Shown one piece after another: positions 11,995-23,900 of a stretch of 64,000 nt of DNA (position 1 is the first letter of the stretch; each line of letters begins with the position of its first letter). Location of the stretch: assembly GCA_020086605.1 (NCBI GenBank), contig JACBWW010000016.1, positions 9,459,219 to 9,523,218 on the forward strand, read 5' to 3'. The DNA comes from Lanius collurio (Eukaryota > Chordata > Aves > Passeriformes > Laniidae). Both the position numbers and the translations under genes were made by a program. The notes beneath the pieces are model-generated. The model did no database searches, was not told where the DNA came from, and saw only the letters and a program-made list of their open reading frames with translations.

Positions 11995-14900
11995 GTGAAT
12001 GGAAAACTTTTTGCTCTTCAAACTGCAATTATAAGACTAAAATTGGTTTGTTGCAATTGTAGCATAGAGGCTGTTAAAGGGCAATTAGGTGAAACTTAAT
12101 GGCATAACACTTCAGTTTGAAAGCCCAAAAGTTTAAGAATTTGTATTCTTGTGCTGTGTTTTTACAAATTACAGTTTTGTGGAACTCTAAAAAGTGGGTT
12201 TTTTCCCCTTGTTTTACAGGAGTGTTTATAGCTGCCTCTAGTAGTAAGAAATTACACTGACCAGGATTTTTAGTATCAAATTTAAAGTAGAGTATCTCAG
12301 GGATGAGACTTGTGTATAATCTTTTTACCTTCTAAGAGCAAAATTATAATTCCTATTAATTTCTTAAAATCTCAAAAATTTCTCAGTTGTATTTTTTCCA
12401 CTTTTATCCAGTTCTTGTTTCAACTACATTACCTGTTATGTACAGAGATAGAACTGTGCTCAGCCACCTTCTTGCTATTGCACCAGTGGTGCCAGATGCA
12501 TAATGTCTTAAATTAATTAAAAGTAAATTCCTAATCAGTTTTTTCTGTTCATCTTGCCATTTTTGGTATAGTAAGTAACAGTTTTCCTGATAGCCATTCT
12601 ATGAGTGCATATTTATCTGCACCATATACAATTCAAGATGCAACTTTTAGGTGGCTCAGTTGCTTTTGATGTGCACAGTGATTGCAAATTCCCAATATCA
12701 CTGAGAAATTAAATTGGGCTGTGTAATTTCTTAATGCTGAATTTCCAGGACCCATACTCATTTGCACTTTTGAGGCAGGACTCTCCAAAGTCATCTGTGC
12801 TTTTGCAAAATTTGGTTATATTTGACAAATATGTTTCAGTAGTTTTTGAGAAGTTGACTGTAAATAACTTAAGCTCCAAGTAAATTTTTAGACTTGGCAG
12901 GTAGCTGCTGGGCTTTGTTACCTACTAAAGGTGGCTATCCCTGTGCTGTAATGAAGTGTGCAGGGTTTGATAATTTAGCTTAAATGAGCTTCTGTTCTGT
13001 GAGTGTGCTGGACTTTGCAGTGAGGCAGTTGAGGTACTCTTATTTTTGATTGGATTTGGTTTGTTTGGGTTTTTTTGGTTGGGTTTTTTTGGTTGGGTTT
13101 GGGGAGGGGAATTGTTTTTTTGGTGCTTTTCTTTTGGTGGTGTTTTTTTTGGTGGGTTTTTTTTTGTGTGTTTTTTATTGGGTTTTTTTATTCTTATTCT
13201 TGGTTGGGGGAGTTGTTTGGTATGGGGTTTTATTTTTGTTGGTTTGTTTGTTTTCTCTGCTGAGTCTCTTCTGAGGGTAGTGACTTCCAGTGGAGGAGAA
13301 GAGTAACTGGGAGGAGGAGGGGCCAATGTCTGTAGGTCACCTGGCATGTCTTCTCTTATGTCTGCATTCTGCAGCACAGTTTGCAGGGAATTTGATACAT
13401 CTGCCCAGATTTTTACAATAGAAGGAAGCTTCTAGAATGACCTCATAAACTCTTCCTTGTGGTTTGAGATAATTTCTCTTCAAAGATGAACTACACATAA
13501 TCTTTGCTGTGCAAATAAAAAATTATCAAAAGAAGCAAAAAATAGTTGAATAGTGCTTTTAAGAAAGCTAGTTTGCATTTATTCTGAGACTTTCTAGTCA
13601 GTTCATGGCAAAGGGACTAGCTTTTATTTGAAAAGCAAACTGTTCTTTGGACTGCTTATCTGTGTTGGAGCGTAATGTCTTTGCATCTGAATCTTATAAG
13701 GCCTGCAGTCAGACTACCTGGCTTGTTGAAGGAAGAATGTGAGCTTGGTTGAAGGAAGAATGTGAGCTTGGCCTTTCTGTCTCAAGTCAGCTTTCTTCAT
13801 TTACTAAGTAAACCAGCAAATCTTGTCTGCTTTTATTTAATTTTAGCCAGACATGTTGTTAGTCCCACACTGGTCTTGTGTATGAATTCTAATTAAAGGC
13901 TACCCTGTCAGTGCTGGTGAGATACTGCCCTTTAATACCGAAATTCGATGCTCTTACACTGAGTGCACTGTAGTTTCAGAACAGTTTGCATCTGCAGTTT
14001 AGCACAGTGGCACTTTGTTGACAAGGAATTGTACTCTGTTCACAGGGAACCATTCTTTCTGCTTGCTGGAAGAACTGCTGCTGTGGATATTTGTAAAGGT
14101 TTCGAGTTTTTTGTAGGCTTTTATGTGAGAAGGAGAATATGAATTAAGTAAACAGTTAGAAAAAGGAAGAACTCAAATTGTTTCAAGCTGTGTCTTGTAG
14201 TATTCTGTAATCTAATTATACTGAAAGTCCCCACAGAATAAAGAGGAAGCTCAGTCCAGAGTCCTGGTGGAACTGTTTGGCATTAGTAAATCATTTATAA
14301 AGTTTTAAATGAAAGAAAAGAGTGACTAAACGTCACAGAACTTGCGACTTACTGTAAAAAGAACTTCCTATTTTCAAATCTAAGGACAATGAGTTTATCC
14401 AGGTAAGGTCAAATTACAGAAACTTAATATAACGTCTACAGAAAGCTGTGAAAAATGGAAGTGTCTCATTAGAACCTTGTTTTTATGATCTTAGTATTTA
14501 TTCTATGCTTGTTTGTCCTCTGTGATTACTTTGAATTTGGTGCATTGAGAGATTGTGTCTTGGATTGAGAGAAGGAGTTTCAAATGAAAGTTTTGTTATG
14601 GATCAGTCTAAGCCAAGTTTCTAAACATTTGAAGTGGTTTTAAAAGTATTTTCTTCAGAACTTGTTTTTCTGCCTTCCATTAATAAACAGAAATTTATTT
14701 GAAATTTTTAAAAAAATAAAATTCCAAATGAAAATTTGTCTTGGAAAGGCTTTGTTCTTTTTTTTTCTGAAGTTTTTACCATTTAACTCTTTTCCAAACA
14801 AAATACTGCTGCAGAAACTGTACTGCTTTTCTTCATGAATTAAATTACTTTTCCCCTTGCTTTCATAAGCACCAGTAGGTTAAAGCTGGGAACAGGGAAA

Positions 14901-17900
14901 GCTAGTATAAATATCTTTATTGTAGCAGAGATCTTAAAAATTCTAAGTATGCTGAGATTTCTGTACCATCTCTGATATAATATGCCTCAGGTTATAATTT
15001 ATTAAATAAAACATAACCTGACCTTGCTGAAATGCTGAAGGATTAACTTTCATGTTAATTTTTGAGAAATTGTTCAACCACATGGCTCTGATGTACTGAT
15101 GTTGGACTTCTTAGAAGTTAAAGCACAAATGAAGCTCTTGGTATAGCAAAGCACTTTCAAGTTAGTCTGAATTCTTGCTCTTACCTAACACATGGTCTAA
15201 AAAATTCCCCTCTGCTTATGGGGCTCAATATTAGTTGAGGATAAACAAAGCATTGCCTTTTTGCCAGTTCGATGGCTGCAGCAACCAGCTCACAGGGAAG
15301 TATTGTCAGGAACTTGTCTTGCACGTGACACATCTTTATTTATACTTTGCTGCTGGATAGCCCCAGAGGTTCTCACATTTGAACTCCTCACTTTAATTAC
15401 ACATTCATTAGCTCTACTAATCAACTTCTGTTGCCTGGTCCTTGGTCTGTAGGTCTGGGATTGCTCCTGTGCATCTATAAAACATCATGTTGATTTGTGA
15501 ACAATTGTCAGCAAATGTCAGTTGTTTTAGAATTGCTTCAAAGCTTTTAGTTGTTCTGTTACACTATCACAATTTTTAAAAAGTATGATCAGGTAGATTT
15601 CTAGGAGGCTAATTTTTTGTCTTATAAATGACTGTATTTTTAAAAATACTGTGACATTTGCTGTTGTCACTGATGATATTTAGCTTCCTTAGGTTCTCTT
15701 TGTCAGTCTGATGCATGCTGTGGGTAACATTTTTATCTGTTTCTTAAAATGCTGCAGTGTGAGCTATTCTGTCTGCAGATTTACTTGAGATCTCAAGAGA
15801 AAGCAGTAACATCGAACAGTTCTTTTCACATTTAACCCAAATGAATGCTGGTAAAACTGTTTCACTGAACTTCTGCATGCGTTCTTTGTGAAGAAAACAA
15901 TTAATAGTGTGATCCTTTGATTAGAAGAACTTGAATTTGGTTTTTGTGTGGTTTCTTTGCAGACTCTTGGAAACAGATAGCAAATCCTTACGATCAGTAA
16001 ATGGGTCAAGAAGAAACAGTGGATCTTCTCTTGTATCTAGTTCATCAGCTTCTAGCAATCTCAGCCATCTTGAAGAAGACTCCTGGATCCTGTGGGGGAG
16101 GATTGTGAATGAATGGGAAGATGTACGGAAAAAGAAAGAAAAGCAAGTTAAGGTAGTAACTGGAAGCTAATTTTTTGGATATATTTGTAATGTGATATAA
16201 GTGATACTGTGTTATCTTTGTGTTGGTCTTATTCTTTTAAAATAAACATGTAATAGAAACTTCCAGTTGAATCTTTCCATCCCTAAGCCTTAGTGCTTCC
16301 TATATAACCTTCCTATGTGCTGTCACCCAGCAAATGTCTCCTGCTGAAAGCCAGATGTATTTCTTGAATACGAAAGCTTTCAGTTTACTTCTAATGAGAG
16401 ATTTCCATGTGTACAGGGCTGATGAGCTTCATGTTTCCAAAAATGGAATTGCTGAAAATCAACTTAAGGGCATCTGATAGCTTGATGCTATGATTATGTA
16501 TATATATGCTATGCTGCTATATGCTGAGCAGTTCTCTTTTTAAAGCATTCTTAATAGGAGAGTTGATAAGTCTACTTGGAGGCTCTGATGTGTTCAGTTT
16601 TTGTGCATGCTAAGTATGTTGACCCCAGAGATGACCTTAGGCAGAAGAACACCTAGTTTCTAAATTCTGGATGGATTAGAATGAACTTTGATCAGTGTGT
16701 CCAGTCTGGGTTAGTTGTGGTCATGTACACAAGTGGAGTTCAATTACACTTTAAACTCAAACTAAAAAGCATTTAGTGCATTTGAACATATCCATGTTTC
16801 AGTGTCAGCAAGTACAGCAGCGTGGGATTTTTTTGTTAGTAGGCAAGTCTGTTCTGCTTGGTTCTTTATTGGCTGTAGTCTGAAGTTTTATGTGCAGAAT
16901 ACAAATGTGTCACGGTCCTTTGAACAGTTTGAAATGTGTGTCTATGAATAGGTTGTGGGAAGGCAGAACAATGAGCTAAAGTAAAGTATCTTTTATATGA
17001 AGCAGTTGTGAAGAGAGAATATGACTTGAGAGAGGAAACAAGGGAAGAAAATGAACTCGAGATTTCCTGCTTGCATAGGGAAAGCAGCTTCTGGAAAGGT
17101 GTTCCTAAGGGCCATGAAAGGAAGGCCACATGAACCTGGCAAGAGAAAGAAGTGAGATGGTAATAAGTAGATCTGGTTAGTTAGAATTTGTTGGAACATT
17201 TTCAAGTGTCACAAGTATCGCTTGTTTTTATAGCTGGCCAAGTACAATTTCAGGAGTATTTGACTAACTTTCAGGGAATATTTAATTATATTGCTGACTA
17301 ATATTATATTGAAAACTAGCCAAGTTTTCCTTTGCTGTTAAATAATTCTCAGTATTTTTTTGTTGGAAGTCAGCCTTAACTGTCAGTCTGCATTTACAAT
17401 GGAATATCAGAGCATCCATACCTTTTTTCCTGATGATGCCAGTAGGTGCATAGGTAGCAGCATAGATGTCTTTTTGTCCTGGCTGTAAAAGCTGGTCTTA
17501 GCTTATTAGAAAACTGGTTACTTTTTAGGTTTTAGATGTGTCTATACCTTCCTCCAAAGATGATATGTTCCATCCTTTACATCTCTCAATCCACTTCAGA
17601 ACTTGCTTCCTGTTTATGGAGGGGTTTTGAAGGATGACTTAAGTCCTGCTGTTCAATTCACATGACACTGTATAGAATAGCATAGGTTTAGTGCTGCCCA
17701 GTAGGTGTGTTTTCCTGCTGTTCTTTCTAGGAAAGTTGGAAAGGTTAACCCTATTATTCTGTCAAGCAGGTACATGGTAACTTAACGAGGCATTAGCAAG
17801 AAGTTTCTTGCTTTATTAGTAGCCCTTGAGGCTTTTGGTGACTGATATGCAGTTGCATTGTGTTGTTGACGATTGATAGCTAGAGACAGTTGTGTAAAGC

Positions 17901-20900
17901 TGATGGTTTAGGGCTCTTGTCTTGGAGTTGTGAATCTTTTAGGAAAGAACATCTCATTGTTGTGTTGTAGACAGGAGAAATAGTTGGAGTGGCGTTACTA
18001 TGATGTTTCTGAAGAAGGATGGATTGAGAGCCTAGGGATATTAGAAAATGGAGGTTAGTGAGGCAAAGCTCCTACAGTAGAGTTCAAGCTTAAGAGAAAC
18101 AAAACTTGAAAACAAGAGTCTCTTTGACTCTTGCTCTCAGTGTTGCATCAATTAACTGTAATGTTGGAGAAGTAGGAGAAATATCTGGAACAAACAGGAA
18201 GAAGAGGAAGCTTTGCAGAATAGGAGATTACTCTGGTTTCAGAATAACTAATAATGAAAAAATTTAGCCTTTAGGGGACGGAATACTTGATAACAGTACT
18301 TAAGGTACAAAAAGTTATTAAAGGAAAGAGTCTTGAAGAGACAATCTTCTAGGTCAGACTGATTCTAGTTGCAGAACATCCCACCAAGACAGTCTGTTAA
18401 ATTCCTGAACAGTGCTTCTTTCTCAGTTTTCAGATCAAGTGACAAGACTTCTTGTCCTTGTGATTTCTTAAAGGATAAGTAAGAGGTTCTTAGATGTACT
18501 CATCTGGGCATGTTTGAATTGTGTAACACCTGGCAGATTTTTTTTCAGAAGATAAAGTAAATTTAATTTAGAAGGTAAACTTAATGTTTTCTTGATCCAG
18601 TGTCTGAAGCTGCATTTAAATACTTTCTTAGAAGATAATGGAAATACTGGCACACCAGAGTAATTAGACACAACTTGTCAAGTTTGTTAAATGACTTCTC
18701 ATAGTTGTACTGTGCAAATTTTTTGTTGCAGTTGGCTGTGCTATGGTTAGTTTTACTTTTTGTCATACCTATTTTGAAAGTAATTTTTAGTTGGTGATTT
18801 CTTAGTTGGTGATTTCTCAGTTACTACAAATATTACTTCAGTAACCTTTTGTGAAATATAGACATAATTGTATTAAATTCTGGTTAAGTTCTTGTATAAA
18901 ATTACTTGAATATTCAGTTTTTCTTGTAGCTTACCATGGATAAGGGACTACTTTCAGTAGCTAATTTAGCCACTAAAAATCATTCTGACACTGCTTTTGT
19001 TAGCTTAATAATCCCACTAAAACTGAGGTTATAAACTATATGAGTAGTTTTTGCCATGATGTAAATTTTTTTCTGAAATTTTGAGGATATTGATTTGAAG
19101 TGGGTTTTTTTTCTCTAGGTTTATTTTTTGTAGTATTTTCAGGAAATATAAATTAATTTGTCTTTTTGTGCTTTAGGAGCTGGTTCGAAAAGGGATACCT
19201 CATCACTTCAGAGCAATTGTTTGGCAACTTTTATGCAGTGCTCAAAGCATGCCAATTAAGGATCAGTATTCAGAGCTTTTGAAAATGACATCTCCTTGTG
19301 AAAAATTAATAAGAAGGGACATTGCTAGAACATACCCTGAACATGATTTTTTCAAAGAAAAAGATAGCCTTGGGCAGGAGGTCTTGTTCAATGTAATGAA
19401 GGTGAGTTGGTATTTCAGCCCTTGAAAATATATTAGCAAGAACATGCACCAGCTTGGATTGCTTTGTATATAGTGAATTTGCACCAGTTTCATGTGTTGT
19501 AAGTTTTTTTCAAGTTACTCCTTTTTAAACCATAGACATTGAAATAGTTTAAAAAATCCCATTTTAGTTTCAAAGGCATTCCTGTAAGTTTTTTATATCT
19601 CACAAAGGAAAACCAAGTTGGCATCAAAACAAAGTCACATACTAACTGCTGGTAGTATAATGGAATGAAGTGTGCCATGAATTAAAGTCAACAGCGTTGC
19701 CCAAGACAAAGAACATTGGCAATGAGAACTAGTATGCAGTTTGCAGGTATTTCTGAAGTGCACATCACAGCAGCAAATGGCAGCTACAAGCTAGTGTGCA
19801 GTTGTTCCAGTGCCCAAACACAAAATGAAAATGCCAACATAACATTGTTTGCATTATTTAGTCTTCACTAGAGCTTAAACTTTGAAGGTCAGACTTTTCC
19901 ATAGAACATAGTTTCAACAGAAAAGTTGGCATCATAGTAATTTCTGTAACTCTAAAACAAAGATGCCACGAATGTGGAGATGATCAGAATTTATCTGTCT
20001 GTAAATAAAACTGCAGCACATGTTTCTCTGAACAGAACTTCTTTCATTGTCTGGTCTGTCTCCTATAAAAGCAGTACTTTGTGAGATTTGTATCCATTCT
20101 CTTATCTTTTGGCAGATTCCTGTAGTTGAAAACTGCCTGTATTTTTGGTGGGTATGCCTCTGTTTTAGCTTTGTAGGTGATCAGAGAGCACAGTTTGCAG
20201 CAGCAGGTAAAAACTAGCATGTCTGACTAAAACTTCTGGATAGGATGTCTGCCCTCGTTGGATTTGGGGAGAGGAAGAGTAAGTTATTACAAGATAGCAG
20301 GATGAGCTGTGATTACTTTTTATTGATAATGAGGTTTTAATTGTTGAGAGTTTTAACTTTATTTCCCAGGCTTACTCTTTGGTGGATCGTGAGGTTGGAT
20401 ACTGTCAAGGAAGCGCTTTTATAGTTGGATTACTGCTTATGCAGGTAAAAATATTAAAAAAAATGTGAACCTTTAAAATCTATGCTAGACTGCATAATAT
20501 ACTGTGGTGTTTTTTTGGGAATTTTTGCAATGGTTTTCCCTCATAATTTCATGACAAAGGAGTTGTCAAGGGCAGCTGTTCACTCTGCAGATGAAATGCT
20601 ATTTACTTTGTGTCATTCTGTTTGCCAAGATACTGTATTGGAGTGGGAGAATATATTTATTTCTCAGAGCTAAGGTAGGATTACAGGCTAGCAAGCTATT
20701 TTGGTGAGTGATATTTCAAAAATAAATGAACTTCTCATTTCTGTTCTATTACATGGAATCTCCTTAGAGTTCAAATGGAACATCACAGTTGATTTGATTA
20801 TCTTAAAGCTGCCTTTGTATTACTGGTTTTTGGTTTATGACAAAGTAGGGTATATAATAAGAAACTTGCAGACCTAGTTTAGAAATTATTGCCTAGTATT

Positions 20901-23900
20901 TAGCATATACAAAAGTTTATTGGAGTAATTGGCTGTAAATCCCTTAAACAAAACGAAAACTCCAAAACAAACAAACTGACAACAAAAAAAAACTCCACTG
21001 TGTGCACATGCATGCACACAAAAAACCCCAACCCTAAATCCTCCCAGGCATTTACTCTGATATATCGTTGTATTTGTCCAGAGTTTTTAATGTGCTTTTT
21101 TATTTTTGATATAGATGCCAGAGGAAGAGGCATTCTGTGTGTTTGTTAAATTAATGCAAGATTACAGACTACGAGAACTCTTTAAACCAAGCATGGCTGA
21201 ACTGGGCCTTTGTATGTACCAGTTTGAATGCATGATACAGGTACATACAAAATCTATCAAACTTGCTCTTCAGGAACTATTAATGAGGAACGTGGGAATT
21301 ACTGCTCAAGAGCAGGCATGTCTATTGGCTAACAGGCTGTACTCTTGACAATAGCTAGTTCCAGAACTTCAGAAGTAAATGCACGTGGTTCTGTGAGCAA
21401 TTGTTTTTAACCTTTGGCAGACAGTGACTGGTTTTAAATACCAAAGCATGGGATTTGTGTTGCTGCAGTTTAAGCATATGAATGTTTAATGCTGTTTGAA
21501 GACTCTGGAAGTCAAAGTCTTCACAGTCAATTTATAATATCTTAAAAGATGAAAATTGGGAGATACTCTCATATGTAGAATATTAATTGTTTTCAGATTT
21601 GGAATGCATATTCTTCCTGATCAGGCTGATGGAGAAAAATAGGTTTCTGTTTTGTGATCCAGTTTCTAACATGATGATCATGGGTGAGATATCACAAAGC
21701 CTTAGATTTTGTCAGCTCTTTTTAGTAGCCCATTCTAGATATTACTTAGGGATTTACAAGCTTGACTTCCCTTTGAGATCAGGAAGTGTTTTTGTAATCT
21801 GCTTTCCAGGATAGATATTCTGTGGGACATTCTATCTTGGGACTTCTGTTGCATGGTTCTTGGTAGTGATGAGTCATATCTTTCCTAGTCCATTTACTAG
21901 TACAGACAGTTGCTAATTGTACTAAGTATTAATTATTTTCTTGTGTTCAAAATTTGTCAAAAACACGTTTGCACTAAAACTACAAGCAGAGCCTTAACAT
22001 AATTCTGTTTTTTATTCCTCTTCTTTTCCAGGAACATCTTCCAGAGCTTTATGTGCACTTTCAGTCTCAGAGTTTTCATACTTCTATGTATGCATCATCG
22101 TGGTTTTTAACTATATTCCTTACAACTTTTCCACTACCAATCGCAACAAGAATATTTGATATCTTTATGTCTGAGGTAACTACTAAATACTCAATGTTAT
22201 ATTTAAAGAGTAGCTATTGAAAGCAGTTATTTAGATAGTGGTATAAAACCCATCATGATAGACAAATCTCATAGTCTTGCTTTTTATTTCTTATGCTGAT
22301 CAGATTATTTTAAGGGAAGGTGTGTGCAGTTTGTCAGGGAAGAGCAACTAAGTCTTTGAATGTTGATATTGTGTGTAGCTTTGTGCTCTAAGGTCTAAGT
22401 GTTCCCAAATCTGTTCTTTCTGGATGCAGTGCATGAGCATTGCATGCTGCAGGGACATCCATTTCTCACTATTGTGGTGAGTTTACAGTGGAAACTAATG
22501 CTGCTTTTGGGCCAAGGTTAAAGTTTCCTTGGGGATATGCAAGCCAAGAAGAGGGAGTGTTAGTAACTTTTATTTTCCAGATGATGATCAGTGCCAAAGA
22601 AATTTAGAGAATTATTCAGTGTCATTATCACAAAGCTCTAAACCTACGTTGTGTTTAGGTTTAGAGCTTTGCATAATTATAACTAGTAACAAATCGTAGC
22701 TTAAGCTTGCTCTGCAGTCATCTTTTAGAAAGCAGTACATCCAAGGTGGATCCTTTCAGCTTGCCCTCAGGAATGTCCAAGATAGGATATACAGAGAGAC
22801 ATTCCCTTTCATCTTTTCCAATAGTTTAACTGCATTGTACCTTGTCTGAAATTAAAGTAACATTTTTGAGAAGTACTTGGGATTTTTCTACTAGATATAC
22901 TTAAAAGGTTTGATAGAGCTGACCTAGAGAATTCCTGTCACTCAATATTTTACCTCATCACTAACTTCTGTGAGGGGGCATCAGGACAAATAGCCAGACT
23001 GCTTGTCCTTGGAACAAAAAAAGAAACCCAGAAGCAATTTGTTGAGATTTTTTCAGTAGCCCTTTTACTTCTGTTTCCCTGGGTGAGATTTCCAATGTTA
23101 GTAAATAGTAGAATAACTCTGTATTGTTGACAATGCCACGAATAATTGTTGAATATTCTTAAACTTCTGTTTTCAGGGTTTAGAGATAGTATTTCGAGTA
23201 GGTTTAGCATTACTTCAGATGAACCAGGCAGAATTACTGCAACTTGACATGGAAGGAATGTTACAGGTAAGCTATGGTTATAATAATTTTAAGAGATATC
23301 TGAAATGTGTAGTGTGTGTATATTTTCTTGCAGCCGTTAATTATATGTAATCTTGTGCTCTGATTGCTTTTAGCACTTTCAAAAGGTCATTCCACATCAG
23401 TTTGACAGTGGTCCAGACAAATTAATCCAAGCGTCTTACCAAGTCAAATACAATGCAAAAAAGATGAAAAAGTAGGTATAACATTTTGAGAAAATAGATT
23501 ATACTGTTGCTGAGTTACTGCTTGTTTATCTTTAAGACTTGTTATTTATTCAATGTTTCATTTTAAATTTTCCAATCTTTACACTTTTTTGGGGTTTTTA
23601 CTACATATGCAATTAAAAGTGAAGTTCTCTTTGCAAAAAAATATTCTAAAGTAGTATTTGCTATTTTTCTTAAGTATAATAAAGATATGTCTCATTTACA
23701 AAAATAAAAAAGCTTTTGAAGAAAACTGCAAGTTATGGGGAATTACAGCACTTCTGTAAAAAGGAACTGAAACTGAATAGGAAGGCTGGGTAAAGGGGTG
23801 TTTTTTTGGAGAGAGGGGAGATTATTTTGGTTTTCTTCAGGGTGAAGCAGGGAAAGGAGGTGAAACATTTATGATCTGGCCTAAATTCTAAAAATTTTAG

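Larger units (their letters stand above)
11995..15962 (+). other. EVI5 intron, 4.0 kb
   Basis: Between visible exons 1 and 2. It contains a G/T-only style low-complexity tract at about 13047-13250 and a perfect 23-bp tandem duplication at 13725-13770, both listed separately. Nothing else was recognised. Confidence 0.9.

Noticed and set aside
13046..13306. Three overlapping open frames on + rich in W, G and F, and a 150-codon frame on - rich in K, P and N (12925-13377)
   Set aside because: They are translations of the G/T low-complexity tract and its complement; no domain and no natural composition.
21115..21348. ATG at the start of visible exon 5 as a gene start
   Set aside because: The ATG is an internal Met of the TBC domain right after a splice acceptor, and the frame joins exactly to exon 4.
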